A stretch of DNA of 64,000 bases from JAQBQB01 sp963846925 (GTDB lineage Bacteria; Gemmatimonadota; Gemmatimonadetes; Gemmatimonadales; Gemmatimonadaceae). The DNA lies in assembly GCA_963846925.1 (NCBI GenBank), contig CAWJXW010000008.1, forward strand, positions 1 to 64,000. The letters run 5' to 3'. The position numbers were made by a program, and so were the translations under genes. Below, one piece after another: positions 26,574-36,608 of the stretch. The notes under the pieces were generated by a model, which worked only from the letters and a program-made list of their open reading frames with translations, did not search any database and was not told the origin of the DNA. The number at the start of each line of letters is the position of its first letter. Positions within the stretch are counted from its first letter, which is position 1.

Positions 26574-27629
26574 ATGATCATCGTCACCAAGCCCAACGTC
26601 ACCGACGCCGAAATCGACCACATCCGCGAGCGGATCGAAGCAGCCGGCATGCGCACGCACCTCTCGCGCGGCGAGCAGCGCACGATCATCGGATGCATCG
26701 GCGACGAGTCCCTGCTCGCCGAGGTGCCGCTTCGGTCGCTCCCGGGCGTCGAATCCGTCACGCCCGTGCTCAAGCCGTACAAGCTCGCGTCGCGCGAATT
26801 CGCCGCCGAGCGGACGGTCGTGCGCGTCGGCGGCCGCGAGGCACAAGCCAGCTTCGGCGGCAACACGCTCACCATCATCGCCGGTCCGTGCTCCGTCGAG
26901 AGCCGCGAGATGCTCGTCGACACGGCGCGAATCGTCGCGAAGGCCGGCGCGACCATGCTGCGCGGCGGCGCCTACAAGCCGCGCACGTCGCCGTACGCGT
27001 TTCAGGGACTCGGCGTCGAGGCGCTGCGCCTCCTCGCCGAGGTTCGCGCCGAGACCGGCTTGCCGGTGGTGACCGAAGTGATGGACACGCGACAGGTGGA
27101 TCTCGTCGCGGAGCACGCCGACATGATGCAGGTGGGCGCGCGCAACATGCAGAACTTCGCGCTGCTCGCCGAGCTTGGCCGCGTCCGCCGCCCGGTGCTG
27201 CTCAAGCGCGGCCTCTCGGCGACGATCAAGGAGCTCCTGATGGCCGCCGAATACATCATGGCCAACGGCAACCACGACGTCGTGCTGTGCGAGCGGGGGA
27301 TCCGCACGTACGAGACGGCGACGCGCAACACGCTCGACATCGCCGCGATCCCCGTGCTCAAGCGCGAGTCGCACTTGCCGGTGATCGTCGATCCGAGTCA
27401 CGCCGGCGGCGATGCGTCGCTCGTCGCGCCCCTCGCGTTCGCGGCGATCGCCGCCGGCGCCGATGGGCTCATCGTCGAGGTTCACCCCGATCCCGAGCAC
27501 GCGCTGTCGGATGGCGATCAGTCCCTCGCGCCCGCCGCGTTCGTGCAGATGATGCGGTCGCTCGGCGCATTCGCGTCCGCCGCCGGCCGCCGCCTCGAAC
27601 CGATGACGCCGGGACGGGCCGTCGCATGA
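26574..27629 (+). CDS. aroF: 3-deoxy-7-phosphoheptulonate (DAHP) synthase, type I-beta with N-terminal regulatory domain
   Basis: First enzyme of the shikimate pathway: condenses phosphoenolpyruvate and erythrose 4-phosphate. The 351-residue protein has an N-terminal ferredoxin-like/ACT-type regulatory domain (MIIVTKPNVTDAEIDHIRER to residue ~75) known from Thermotoga-type enzymes to bind aromatic amino acids. The TIM-barrel core shows IAGPCSVESREM, GATMLRGGAYKPRTSPYAFQG, the PVLLKRGLSATIKELL phosphate-binding segment, and PVIVDPSHAGG (metal His). Feedback by tyrosine would therefore act at the enzyme as well as at the attenuator. The stop overlaps the next ATG (ATGA). The frame is intact. 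Confidence 0.92.
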   Translation: MIIVTKPNVTDAEIDHIRERIEAAGMRTHLSRGEQRTIIGCIGDESLLAEVPLRSLPGVESVTPVLKPYKLASREFAAERTVVRVGGREAQASFGGNTLTIIAGPCSVESREMLVDTARIVAKAGATMLRGGAYKPRTSPYAFQGLGVEALRLLAEVRAETGLPVVTEVMDTRQVDLVAEHADMMQVGARNMQNFALLAELGRVRRPVLLKRGLSATIKELLMAAEYIMANGNHDVVLCERGIRTYETATRNTLDIAAIPVLKRESHLPVIVDPSHAGGDASLVAPLAFAAIAAGADGLIVEVHPDPEHALSDGDQSLAPAAFVQMMRSLGAFASAAGRRLEPMTPGRAVA

Positions 27630-27955
27630 CGGAACCATCGAAGGCGCTCGCGCTCCAGGAGCTCTCGCAGTGCCGGCAAGAGATCGAGTCGATCGACAAC
27701 GACCTGGTCGAGCTGCTCGCGCGGCGCTTGCGCTTGGGGCAGCGCATCGCCGAGTTGAAGCGGATCGCCGAGCTGCCGATTCTCGATCCGACGCGCGAGG
27801 CCGCCGTCATCAGACGTGTCACCATGGTCGCGCGTGAAGCCGGCCTCCCCACGGAGCCGGTGCGAGAAGTCTTTTGGCAGATCGTCGGCATGTCACGGCG
27901 CGCGCAGGAGGAAAGCGACGCCCGGGCGCGCGGCGCGAAGCCGGAGCGAAAATGA
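27626..27955 (+). CDS. Chorismate mutase, AroQ type
   Basis: A 109-residue all-helical chorismate mutase that converts chorismate to prephenate. The helix-1 pattern LSQCRQEIESIDNDLVELLARRLRLGQRIAELK carries the catalytic Arg and the conserved ID-LV-LL-RR spacing. Helices 2 and 3 contain PILDPTREAAVIRRV and VREVFWQIVGMSRRAQEE. It stands alone rather than fused to DAHP synthase or prephenate dehydrogenase. Both ends overlap neighbours by ATGA, so translation of the three genes is probably coupled. Confidence 0.88.
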   Translation: MTEPSKALALQELSQCRQEIESIDNDLVELLARRLRLGQRIAELKRIAELPILDPTREAAVIRRVTMVAREAGLPTEPVREVFWQIVGMSRRAQEESDARARGAKPERK

Positions 27956-28785
27956 GCGACGCGATCGAGCGCGTGGGTGTCGTCGGGCTCGGCCTGATCG
28001 GCGGCTCGATCGCCAAGGATCTCGCCGCGAGAGGGGTGGAAGTCGAGGCGTACGATCCGAACGACGCGGCGCTCGACGACGCGCTTGCCAGCCGCGTCGT
28101 GGCGTGCAAGCTCGACGCGTCTCTCGCCACGATGCGCGCGGACGTGGTCGTGATCGCGACTCCCGTCGATGCGTCCGTCGACGTATTGCGGGTCCTCGCG
28201 CGCTCGGAGAGTCGCGCGACGCTGATCACCGACGTCGGGAGCACGAAGGGACGCATCGTCGCCGAGGCGGATGCGCTCGGGCTGTCAGATCGCTTCGTCG
28301 GTTCGCACCCGATGGCCGGCGACCACCGATCCGGCTGGTCCGCGGCGCGTCAGGGGCTCTTCTCCGGAGCGCGCGTCTATCTGTGCGCTCCCGATCGCAC
28401 GCCGGCCGAGCTCGTCGCGCGCGCCGACGCCTTTTGGCGCGCGCTCGAAGCGCACCCAATGAGAATCGACGCGTCGGCCCACGATCGAACGCTCGCGTGG
28501 ACCAGTCACCTGCCGCATGTCGTGTCGGCCGCGCTTGCCCTCGCCCTGGGCGAGGCCGGCGTGGGGCGCGACGAGCTCGGTCCCGGCGGCCGCGACATCA
28601 CGCGATTGGCCGGCAGCTCACCCGAGATGTGGTCGGCAATCGCCGCCGAGAACGCGTCGGCCATCGAGGCGGCGCTTGCGGCCGCGGAACGGGAAGTGGC
28701 AAGCTTCAGGCGTTTGTTGTCGCGCGCCGACGCCGGCGAGCTACACAGCAAGTTTGCCGCGGCTCGCGCCTGGTTCGACGCCTAG
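27952..28785 (+). CDS. tyrA: Prephenate dehydrogenase
   Basis: NAD(P)-dependent enzyme (277 residues) that oxidises prephenate to 4-hydroxyphenylpyruvate, committing carbon to tyrosine. The N-terminal Rossmann fold has GVVGLGLIGGSIAKDL, then VVIATPVDASVDVL and TLITDVGSTKG. The catalytic and substrate region has SHPMAGDHRSGWSAA, and the C-terminal helical domain has ASAHDRTLAWTSHLPHVVSA and GPGGRDITRLAGSSPEMW. There is no C-terminal ACT domain, so feedback probably falls on DAHP synthase. Arogenate use cannot be excluded. It is the last gene of the attenuated operon. Confidence 0.9.
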   Translation: MSDAIERVGVVGLGLIGGSIAKDLAARGVEVEAYDPNDAALDDALASRVVACKLDASLATMRADVVVIATPVDASVDVLRVLARSESRATLITDVGSTKGRIVAEADALGLSDRFVGSHPMAGDHRSGWSAARQGLFSGARVYLCAPDRTPAELVARADAFWRALEAHPMRIDASAHDRTLAWTSHLPHVVSAALALALGEAGVGRDELGPGGRDITRLAGSSPEMWSAIAAENASAIEAALAAAEREVASFRRLLSRADAGELHSKFAAARAWFDA

Positions 28786-28810
28786 CGCGAAACGCCCACC
28801 TGGAACGACG

Positions 28811-29590
28811 ATGCCGAACCCCCAAGGCTGGTTCGTCTGGCACGAGCTGTCGACGACCGATCCCGCCGCCGCCGAATCGTTCTATACCCAAGTCGCTCCG
28901 TGGTCGGTCCGGTCATCAGAGTTGTCGAATACCTACCGGATGATCGAAGCGGGTGGCGCGCCGCTGGGCGGCATCGTCGCGATCGACCCGGCGCAGGCCG
29001 ACAGAGCCGGCAATCCGCACTGGACGCCGTACGTCTACGTCTACGACGTGGACGCGATCGCGCGGCAGGCGGTGAGCCTCGGCGGGCAGGTGCGCGCCGG
29101 TCCGGGCGAGGTGCCGGGCGTGGGCGGTTGGGCGCTCATCGCCGATCCGCAAGGCGCGACGATCGGAATCTACGAGCCCGATCGGCCGTCCCATTCGCCA
29201 AACGGCGCGAGGCGTGGAGATTTCTCCTGGCACGAGCTGGCGACGACGGACTATCAAGCCGCTTTCGCGTTCTATCGCCAAGTGTTCAACTGGGAAAAGA
29301 CCAGCGAATCGGACATGGGCCCGATGGGCGTGTATTTCATGTTTGGCCAGAAGGGCCGATCCTACGGCGGCATGTACAACCGTCAGGGGGACGGCACGCC
29401 GCCTCGATGGCTCTCGTACATCGCCGTGGCCGACGTGAACCCCGCGGCAGCCGCGGTGACGCGGCTTGGCGGCGCTATAGTCAATGGTCCGATGGAAGTG
29501 CCGAACGGCGACTGGATCGCGATGGCGCGCGATCCGCAGGGAGGCGCGTTCGCGCTGCAATCGCCGAAGCCCGGCGCGAGCTCCGCATAA
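28811..29590 (+). CDS. VOC family protein with two glyoxalase-like domains
   Basis: A 259-residue protein with two vicinal-oxygen-chelate domains. The first (residues ~5-122) begins GWFVWHELSTTDPAAAESFY and the second (~130-255) GDFSWHELATTDYQAAFAFY; each ends in a strand such as IADPQGATIGIYE or ARDPQGGAFALQSP. The family includes glyoxalases, extradiol dioxygenases and hydroxylases, and many members of this two-domain group have no known substrate. The conserved His in WHEL and the Glu near each end fit a metal site. It lies 25 bp after tyrA and might be cotranscribed, but its link to tyrosine metabolism is unproven. Confidence 0.82.
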   Translation: MPNPQGWFVWHELSTTDPAAAESFYTQVAPWSVRSSELSNTYRMIEAGGAPLGGIVAIDPAQADRAGNPHWTPYVYVYDVDAIARQAVSLGGQVRAGPGEVPGVGGWALIADPQGATIGIYEPDRPSHSPNGARRGDFSWHELATTDYQAAFAFYRQVFNWEKTSESDMGPMGVYFMFGQKGRSYGGMYNRQGDGTPPRWLSYIAVADVNPAAAAVTRLGGAIVNGPMEVPNGDWIAMARDPQGGAFALQSPKPGASSA

Positions 29591-29639
29591 ACATTCTCTG
29601 AACAAAACCAGGCCAGTCAGGCCAACCCCGGCTACCGCT

Positions 29640-31011
29640 ATGCCCAACGCCGAACTGCTGTACCTCCTGCAGGGCGACCCCGCCGAGCTGGCCGAGACAC
29701 TGGCCGGAATGCGTCCCGCGGACATCGCCGAGGCGCTTCACGACCTGCCGCCGGCGGCCGCGGCGAAGGTCGTCGCCGTGATCCCCTTCGATCTCGCCGT
29801 ACAGGTGTTCGACGAGCCCGAGCTCGAAGGCCGGTACGCGATCATTCAATCGATGGAGCCGGGAGCGGCCGCGGCGCTCATCGAGGCGATGTCGTCGGAC
29901 CAGCAGGTGGATCTCGTGCGTGGACTCCCTCCGTCCGCGCGAGGGCCGCTGCTCGACAAGCTCGATCCCGACACGCGGCACACGCTCAAGCTGCTGCTCA
30001 AGTACCGGCCGGATACCGCGGGCGGGATCATGACCACCGAGGTCATGACCGTGCCCGCCGATTGGAGCGTGGCGCAGACGCTCGACTACATCAGAAAGGT
30101 CGCGCTGCAAAAGGAGACGGTGTACGTCGCGTATCTTCTCGACCACGAGGACCGGCTCGTCGGCGTCGTGTCGCTACGCCAATTGATTGTCGCCGACGGC
30201 TCGGAGACTGTTCTCCACGTCGCCTCGCGGCGCGCGCCCGTGATCGGTAGCGCCGAGCACCGACCGCGAGGAGGTCGCGCGTATCATCGCCAAGTACAAC
30301 CTGCTCGCCGTGCCGGTCGTCGACGAGGGGGAGCACGTCGTTGGCATCGTGACCGTGGACGACGTGATCGACGCGATCGTCCGCGAGCAGACGGAGGACG
30401 TGCAGAAGTTCGGCGGTATGCAGGCCCTCGACGCGCCGTACATGGACATCGGTCTCGGGCACATGATTCGGAAGCGCGCGCCCTGGCTCTGCGCGCTCTT
30501 TCTCTCCGAGATGCTCACGGCGACGGCGATGCAGCGATTTCAGAGCGAGATCGAGCGCGCCGCCTTGCTCGCGATGTTCATTCCGCTCGTGATGAGCTCC
30601 GGCGGAAACTCCGGATCACAAGCCACGTCGCTGATCATTCGCGCGATGGCGCTCGGCGAAATCCGGTTACGCGACTGGTGGCGGATCGCCGTGCGCGAGC
30701 TGCCGACGGGGCTCATGCTCGGCACCATCCTCGGCGTGATCGGTTTCGCGCGCATCTCGCTCTGGCAGGTGCTCGGCATCTACAACTACGGCCCGCACCA
30801 CGTGCTCGTCGCGCTGACCGTGGCTTTGGCGCTCGTCGGAATCGTGAGCTTCGGATCGCTGGCCGGGTCGATGCTCCCGTTCGTCCTCCGGCGGCTCGGG
30901 TTCGACCCCGCGAGCGCCTCGGCACCGTTCGTCGCCACGCTGGTCGACGTCACCGGGCTGGTGATCTACTTCAGCGTCGCGATGCTCATACTGCGGGGAA
31001 CGCTGTTGTAG
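29640..31011 (+). CDS. mgtE: Magnesium transporter MgtE (one frameshift)
   Basis: Mg2+ channel of the inner membrane. The N-terminal helical domain (MRPADIAEALHDLPP, VRGLPPSARGPLLDKLDPD) is followed by a CBS pair (AGGIMTTEVMTVPADWSV, VAYLLDHEDRLVGVVSLRQL, LLAVPVVDEGEHVVGIVTVDD) and a five-helix channel domain with the hallmark MSSGGNSGSQATSLIIRA and LFLSEMLTATAM. The frame breaks once, near 30245, between the two CBS motifs (RRAP to VAPSTDREEVARI). The ATG at 29640 gives MPNAELLYLLQGD. Closure by high Mg2+ binding to the N and CBS domains is known for the family. No riboswitch was seen in the 49-bp upstream gap. Confidence 0.92.
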
Positions 31012-31198
31012 CGCAGGCGGTTCATTGAGCGGAATGGGGGATTGTCGCGCCCGCCCTGGCCGCGGCGCGCGCGATAGCTATCATCCGTAGGCGGATCAGC
31101 GGTTGCGGGCCTCGAGGAAACGTTGCGAGGCATTGTCCACCAGCCCTCGCTGTCATCGTAATACCAGTATCATCAGCCGAGTCGTTTTCGAGGTCTAC

Positions 31199-32965
31199 GT
31201 GAAGTTGTTGCGCGCATCGCGAGTCGTCGCCGGCGGGGTGTTGCTTTGGTCCGCCGCCTGCCACGACTCCACCGGTCCGACGGTCAAACCGGCCGGGATC
31301 CGTCTCGTCGCGGGGGACGGGCAGACTGCTCCCGCGGGAGCCACGCTCGCCACCGCGCCCCAGTTCGTGGCGTTCGACGCGTCGGGCGCCGCCATTGGAG
31401 ATGTGAAGTTCACGGTGAGCGTCTCGTCCGGTGGCGGAAAGATCGCCGGGACGCCAGGGCGTACCGCGAGCTCGCCGACCTCCGTCGGTGCGTGGACGCT
31501 CGGGCCGCGCGCCGGCGCGAACACGATCACCGTGTCGGTATCTGGTGTCCCGCCGCTCGTCATCACCGCCACTGGCGTCGCCGGGTCCGCGACCCGCTTC
31601 GTGCCGCTCACGCCCATCGCGCTCAGCGGCCGCGCGGGCGAACCCGTGACAGCCAGCATGAGTGCGCGCGTGACCGACGCCTTCGAGAATCCGGTTGCCG
31701 GAGCGGTGGTCGAGCTGAGCGCGAGCGCCGGAAAGGCTCCGGCTCCCGTGACGGCGGACTCCGGTGGCGTCGCGACGATCACCGGCTGGATACTCGGCAC
31801 GATCGCGGGGCAGGACGCGCTCACGTTGCGTTCGGGCGCGGCAACGCTGTCGTTCATCGCCACCGTGCTTCCAGGCGATCCGGCGCAGCTCACGACCGTC
31901 GACACGACGCCGCCGTCAGCGCTCGCCGGGGCGCTCCTCGCTCCGGTGCGGCTGCGACTCGCCGACAAGTTCGGAAATTCCGTTCCGGCCCAGCAGCTCA
32001 CGTTCGCCGTCACCGGCGGCGGAGGCTCACTCGGGTCGACCATGGCCACGAGCGACGCCGACGGAAGCGTGGTCCTCTCAGCTTGGACGCTGGGCCGCAC
32101 CGCGCTTCCACAGATCGTGCACGCGTCGTCGTCGTCGACGACGCTGAGCGCGGACGTCACGGCGGTCGTGCAGTCCGACTTTCACATCGACGTCCGGTTC
32201 TTCGGGCCCGACATGACGGACGATCAGAAAGCGCTCTTCACGAATGCGGCGGCCCGAATCAGCGCGATCATCGTCGGATCGGTTCCCGACGTCACGTACA
32301 GCGGCCTGTCCGTGGCGAGCGCCTGCGGTCTTCCGGGCCTCCCCACGCTCGACGAGACGATTCACAGCATCGTCATCTTCGCCTCCGTCGCGCCGATCGA
32401 CGGACCGAGCGGTATCCTCGCGGGATCGGGGCCATGTCTGCTCCGCAACCCCCCGGGATTCTTTCCGTCGGTCGGCGCGATGTTGTTCGACGTCGACGAT
32501 CTGCCCGGCATGGCATCGCAGGGAATTCTCCAGGACGTGATCACGCACGAGATGCTGCACGCCGTCGGCTTCGGCACGATCTGGGATGCGAAGAACCTGC
32601 TCCTCGCCGGCGGCACGGTGAACTCGGCGTTCGCCGGCGTCAGAGCGCGCCAGGGCTGCGTCGACGACGGAGGCTCGGCGATCTGCGCCAACTCGGTTCC
32701 GGTGGAGAACGACATGCTCCCCGGCACGGCCGACGCGCACTGGCGCGAATCGATCTTCGGTCCCGAGCTGATGACGGGGTTCGTGAATCACGGCCCGATG
32801 CCGCTCAGCGCGATTACCGTTGGCAGCCTCGCGGACCTCGGCTACACGGTGAACCCGCTCGCGGCCGATCCGTTCGTCGTGCCGACGCCGGCGCTGCACA
32901 ACGTCGTTCCCTCGAAAGCGACGCCGTGGGAGATTCGGATCCAGCCGAAGATCCTGCCCCCGTGA
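31199..32965 (+). CDS. Exported leishmanolysin-like (M8) metalloprotease with Ig-like repeats
   Basis: A 588-residue exported protein. The signal (LRASRVVAGGVLLWSAAC) ends in a lipoprotein-like Cys. Residues ~25-320 form about three bacterial Ig-like (Big-1-type) domains, each with the pattern GD-Q-A-AGATL..VRVTDAFENPVAGA and AWTLGRTALPQ. The C-terminal domain (~325-588) carries ITHEMLHAVGFGTIWD, the HExxHxxGFG zinc motif of leishmanolysin-like proteases, and later a candidate third ligand and Met-turn area (MPLSAITVGSLADLGYTVN). GTG 31199 has GAGG six bases upstream; the open frame extends further but without a signal. It probably acts on the cell surface. Substrate unknown. Confidence 0.75.
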   Translation: MKLLRASRVVAGGVLLWSAACHDSTGPTVKPAGIRLVAGDGQTAPAGATLATAPQFVAFDASGAAIGDVKFTVSVSSGGGKIAGTPGRTASSPTSVGAWTLGPRAGANTITVSVSGVPPLVITATGVAGSATRFVPLTPIALSGRAGEPVTASMSARVTDAFENPVAGAVVELSASAGKAPAPVTADSGGVATITGWILGTIAGQDALTLRSGAATLSFIATVLPGDPAQLTTVDTTPPSALAGALLAPVRLRLADKFGNSVPAQQLTFAVTGGGGSLGSTMATSDADGSVVLSAWTLGRTALPQIVHASSSSTTLSADVTAVVQSDFHIDVRFFGPDMTDDQKALFTNAAARISAIIVGSVPDVTYSGLSVASACGLPGLPTLDETIHSIVIFASVAPIDGPSGILAGSGPCLLRNPPGFFPSVGAMLFDVDDLPGMASQGILQDVITHEMLHAVGFGTIWDAKNLLLAGGTVNSAFAGVRARQGCVDDGGSAICANSVPVENDMLPGTADAHWRESIFGPELMTGFVNHGPMPLSAITVGSLADLGYTVNPLAADPFVVPTPALHNVVPSKATPWEIRIQPKILPP

Positions 32966-32975
32966 TTCGCCGCGG

Positions 32976-34184
32976 CTAGCGGCGGGGCAGGGCGCGCGTC
33001 AGATCGATCAGCTCGACCGTGTGACTCGCGAAGTTCGTGAGAACGAGAGTCCTTCCGTCAGCGGTCACGCGCATCTCGCGCGGAAAATCTCCTGACGGAA
33101 TCGAGCCGATCACCGCGCTCGCTCCGTCGCCGACTCTCGACGCGTCGATCACGCTCAGTGACGGCTTGTTCGCCGCGCCGGTGCCGCCGAAACGATTCGA
33201 GTTGGTGACGACGATCGAGCGCCCGCTGTCGACGACGGCGACACCCACGGGCGCCGTTCCGACGGGCACCGTCGCGACGAGCGAATGTCCCGGATCGCTG
33301 AGCAGCTTTCCGCGGTCGAAGACGAGGAGCGCGTTGCTGTTTCGCGCGCTCACGTATGCGCGATCTGCCGTCGGAGAAAGGACGAGACGGACGGAGCTGC
33401 ACCCCGCACCGACCGCGGCGATCACGGAGCGCGCGGGGTCTTTGAGCGCGCGCTCGACGTCGACCACCAGAATCGCGCCCTGCGGGTTCACGGGAGAAGC
33501 ATCGTTGACCGCGGCGCCCTCGCGCGCGCACTCGCTCTTCCAACCGAGGCTCGTCGGCGCCATCTCGCTCGTTATGTAGAGCAGCTTGCCGTCGGGGGAA
33601 AAGACGACGGAGATGGGAAGCGGTCCGGTCGGGATTTTCCCAACGATCGCCGACGCGCGAAACCCGTTGCGCTGAGCCTCCGCGAGATCGACGATGGTGA
33701 CCGTGTACGCCCGCTCGTCGGCGACGAAGGCGTACTTGTCGTCGGCGGTGACGTTGACGTAGATGCGGCCAAGCATGCCCGGCTCGTCGAGGTAGCCGAG
33801 CACCGCGTTGCCGCGCCCGGACGTCGCGCGAGCGGCGTCGACAAAGGCGAGCCGGTTTCCGTCGGCGACCACCAGCAGGCGGCCGTCGTGCGTGAGCTGC
33901 ATCCCGGTTGGATTGCCGGACAATCCGATGACGCGTTCGACCGACGCTTTGCCGCCGTCGCGGCGGACTACGGCGACACCGGCGTGCGAACCAGCGACGT
34001 TCGCGAGCGAGACGAATATCCAGCAGCCGTCCGCGCTCGGCAGCGCCTGGAACGGATTGCCCGGCACCTCGAGCATCGTGATCGAGTCACGGGCCGGTGC
34101 GTTGCAGTCCGCGACGGCCGACGTTCGTGCCCGACCGAGCATGAGCGCGGGGGCGGTGGCGACCAACAGCGTGGCGATGCGCAT
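32976..34184 (-). CDS. Exported YncE/YVTN-type beta-propeller protein
   Basis: A 402-residue protein with a cleavable-looking signal peptide (MRIATLLVATAPALMLGRA) and about seven YVTN-type propeller repeats. Examples are GNPTGMQLTHDGRLLVVADG, VTADDKYAFVADERAYTVT, PISVVFSPDGKLLYIT, VRLVLSPTADRAYVSARNSN, PVGVAVVDSGRSIVVTNSN and REMRVTADGRTLVLTNFAS. Such proteins are usually periplasmic or secreted binding scaffolds; no catalytic residues are recognised. Its 3' end faces the M8-like protease with a 10-bp gap. The frame is intact. Confidence 0.8.
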   Translation of the reverse strand: MRIATLLVATAPALMLGRARTSAVADCNAPARDSITMLEVPGNPFQALPSADGCWIFVSLANVAGSHAGVAVVRRDGGKASVERVIGLSGNPTGMQLTHDGRLLVVADGNRLAFVDAARATSGRGNAVLGYLDEPGMLGRIYVNVTADDKYAFVADERAYTVTIVDLAEAQRNGFRASAIVGKIPTGPLPISVVFSPDGKLLYITSEMAPTSLGWKSECAREGAAVNDASPVNPQGAILVVDVERALKDPARSVIAAVGAGCSSVRLVLSPTADRAYVSARNSNALLVFDRGKLLSDPGHSLVATVPVGTAPVGVAVVDSGRSIVVTNSNRFGGTGAANKPSLSVIDASRVGDGASAVIGSIPSGDFPREMRVTADGRTLVLTNFASHTVELIDLTRALPRR

Positions 34185-34232
34185 GGTGTGATGGCCTCGC
34201 CGACGAATATATCAGTTAGGTCTTACGCAGTG

Positions 34233-34312
34233 TCCGGTCCACCGGTCCACCGGTCCACCGGTCCACCGGTCCACCGGTCCACCGGTCCACCGGTCCACCG
34301 GTCCACCGGTCC
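34233..34312. repeat. 8-bp tandem repeat, 10 perfect copies of CCGGTCCA
   Basis: Ten uninterrupted copies of CCGGTCCA (reverse complement TGGACCGG, the same unit as at 3792 and 6127) lie between the start of the YncE-like gene and the end of the TonB receptor, eight bases from the receptor stop. There are no spacers, so this is a microsatellite-type array. Confidence 0.95.
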
Positions 34313-34320
34313 ACCCGCCG

Positions 34321-36608
34321 TCAGTACGTCACCCGCAGACCGGCGTTGATCACCCGTCCCTCGAGCGGCGCCCAGGCGTTGTCGGCCCACTGCCCCGCCG
34401 CGCCCGACGAGGGACGCAACACCGGCCCGAACTGCAGCTGATGGACGCCGGTCAGATCCTTGCCATACACGAAGACGACCGCCCGCCGAATGTGCTTTTC
34501 GAGCCGCGCGTCGAGCGTGACGTACGGCGTGCCCTTCCCGAACGCCGAGTCCGCGAGCGTTTGGCTGCCGACGAAGTGAACGGCAACTCCAAGAACCTTG
34601 TCGTGCTCGCGTTCGTAGGCCCAGTCGAAATTGACCGCATGCCGCGGGTTGAACGGCACTGCGCGAATCAGCGTCGTGTCGACCTCGAAATCTTCGCCGA
34701 ACAACCCGGCGATCTCAGGCCGCGTCGCGTCGAGGTACGTATAGCTCGCAGTGAACCGAATCGGATCCGCGCGGTAACGGGCGTAGGCATCGATGCCCTG
34801 CGTGCGCAGCGGCTCGTCGCCGTTCACGAGCTGGAATCCGTTCGCGGCGCCCGGCGTCACCCGCACGATCACGGGATGCGTGACGACGGTCCGGTACGCC
34901 GATCCGCCAACGTCGAGCGATCCATCGGCGTGGTTCACGTCGAGTGACCATCCCAACGCGTGTTCGAGCTGCATGTCTCCGCTCCGTTCCATGTGCGACA
35001 GCCCGAATCCCTCGGTCTCGTCGGTCATTGGGGTCGGCGCGTACACGCCGTTTGCCCTGGAGAGACGCAGCTGCCACTCCTCGTTCGGTCGATAGACGAC
35101 CGACACGCGCGGGCTGACGAAATCGCCAAACTGGCTCTGTAGGTCGAGACGCGCGCTCGACGTGATGGCGAACCGCGGATCGGGGGTCCACGTGTGCTCG
35201 GCGTAAAGCGCCGGCGTCGTGTAGCGGTAGCTCTGTCCTCGAACGTCGAGCGCGGCGTACTGGTCCCGGTCCATGGCTACGCCTCCGGTCAGCACGTTCT
35301 CGGCGAACGTCTTCGTGAGCGCGACGTCCCCGAAGACCTCGTTGCGGCGATCGCTCTCCTGGTTGTCGCCGTACCAGAGCGACCGCCACTCTCGCGTGAT
35401 CGAAGCGCGAACGGTGAGGAGCGTGTTCGTGTCGAGCTGAACGTGCCCGACCGTTCCGACGTATCCGCGGCGCGTATCCGCGTCGTCGCTGTATCGGTTG
35501 AAGTCCGGGAGTCGCGCGGTGCCGAAGGTGCCGCTCCGGCGATTTTCCTTCGTAAAACCGCCCGTCATGAACCAGGTGCTCGTCGGAGACCGCGACCAAT
35601 ACACGTGCGGTTCAACGATGAGGCGCTTGTACCCGGCACCTCGGCCCAGCCGTCGCCGTCGGGATCGGCCGGATTCGCGTAGTGTCTGCCGGCAAGGAGC
35701 GTCGCCGCCCATTCCGGCGAAAAGGTGTACGTCTGAAACGCCGCGACGTCCGACGCCTCGTGCGTCGTGCCGTTCACGACCACTTGGGATGGAGACGTCG
35801 GCCCCGCGGACACCACGTTGACGCTGCCGCTGAGCGCCGTCGGTCCATAGAACGCGGACGTGACGCCCGGAACGACTTCGACGCGATCGACGCCGAGGAC
35901 CGGCATTTGGAGCGGGTCCTGTCCTTCCGGCGTGGCGCCGAGGAGCGGCAAGCCGTCAGTGAGAATTTTCGCATAGTGGCCGGGCATGCCGCGAATCCGA
36001 ATGCCCACTCCGACGAGCCGGCGGACAACGGCTGGACGCGCACGCCGTTGAAGCTTCCCAGCAGGTCGGAGATGTTGCCGGGAGACCGGTCGAGCTGCTC
36101 CTCGACCGCGTCCCGATCGCGACCTCGACGAAGGTCGGCGCATCGGTCGACCGGCGATCGTCACGCTTGGCGGCGACAGGCGCAGCCGCGGGCTGGGGCG
36201 GGGGGCAGTAGCAGCTGCGGCCGGAACCACCGGCGCTGCCGCGATGGGCGCCGCTGGCACGACGCGCGCCGCCGGCGTCACCGGCATGCGATGTACTGGG
36301 ATGGTCACCCTCGTCGTTCCGACCCCGACGAACACCGCGAGGCTCTCGGCACGAAAACCCGCCGGCGTGACGTGAAACGTGTGGCGGCCGGTCGAGACTT
36401 TGAACGCCGCCAGCCCCGCCTGATCGGTCACGGTGTTGGCGGTCCCGGTGGCGACCGCCGCGCCGGGGAGCGGAACGCTGTCCGCCGTGACGCGCACGAC
36501 GATCGTGCCGGTGAGGTTCTGGGCACTCGCCGTTTGCGTCGCGAGAAACGCAAGCGCGATCAAAGGCGCAGAAGACAGTCGAGCCGCGACCCGAAGAGGA
36601 TTCATCAT
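34321..36608 (-). CDS. TonB-dependent outer-membrane receptor (frameshifted)
   Basis: Outer-membrane receptor of about 760 residues. A signal peptide (LSSAPLIALAFLATQTASAQ) is followed by a carboxypeptidase-regulatory-like domain (ITGTIV-like VRVTADSVPLPGAAV), an Ala/Pro-rich linker, a plug (MPGHYAKILTDGLPLLGATP; VDRVEVVPGVTSAFYGPTAL; GSVNVVSAG) and a beta-barrel ending in VINAGLRVTY with the terminal aromatic that BamA recognises. The frame breaks near 36170, 36030 and 35640. Start at 36608: a tandem MM precedes NPLRVAARLSS. No TonB box or substrate can be named with confidence. No recognisable riboswitch is upstream. Confidence 0.82.

Noticed and set aside
29591..29639. Magnesium riboswitch before mgtE
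   Set aside because: Only 49 bases separate it from the previous gene, with no M-box or ykoK-like motifs.
34233..34312. CRISPR array
   Set aside because: The 8-bp units are directly contiguous with no spacers, and no cas genes are nearby.
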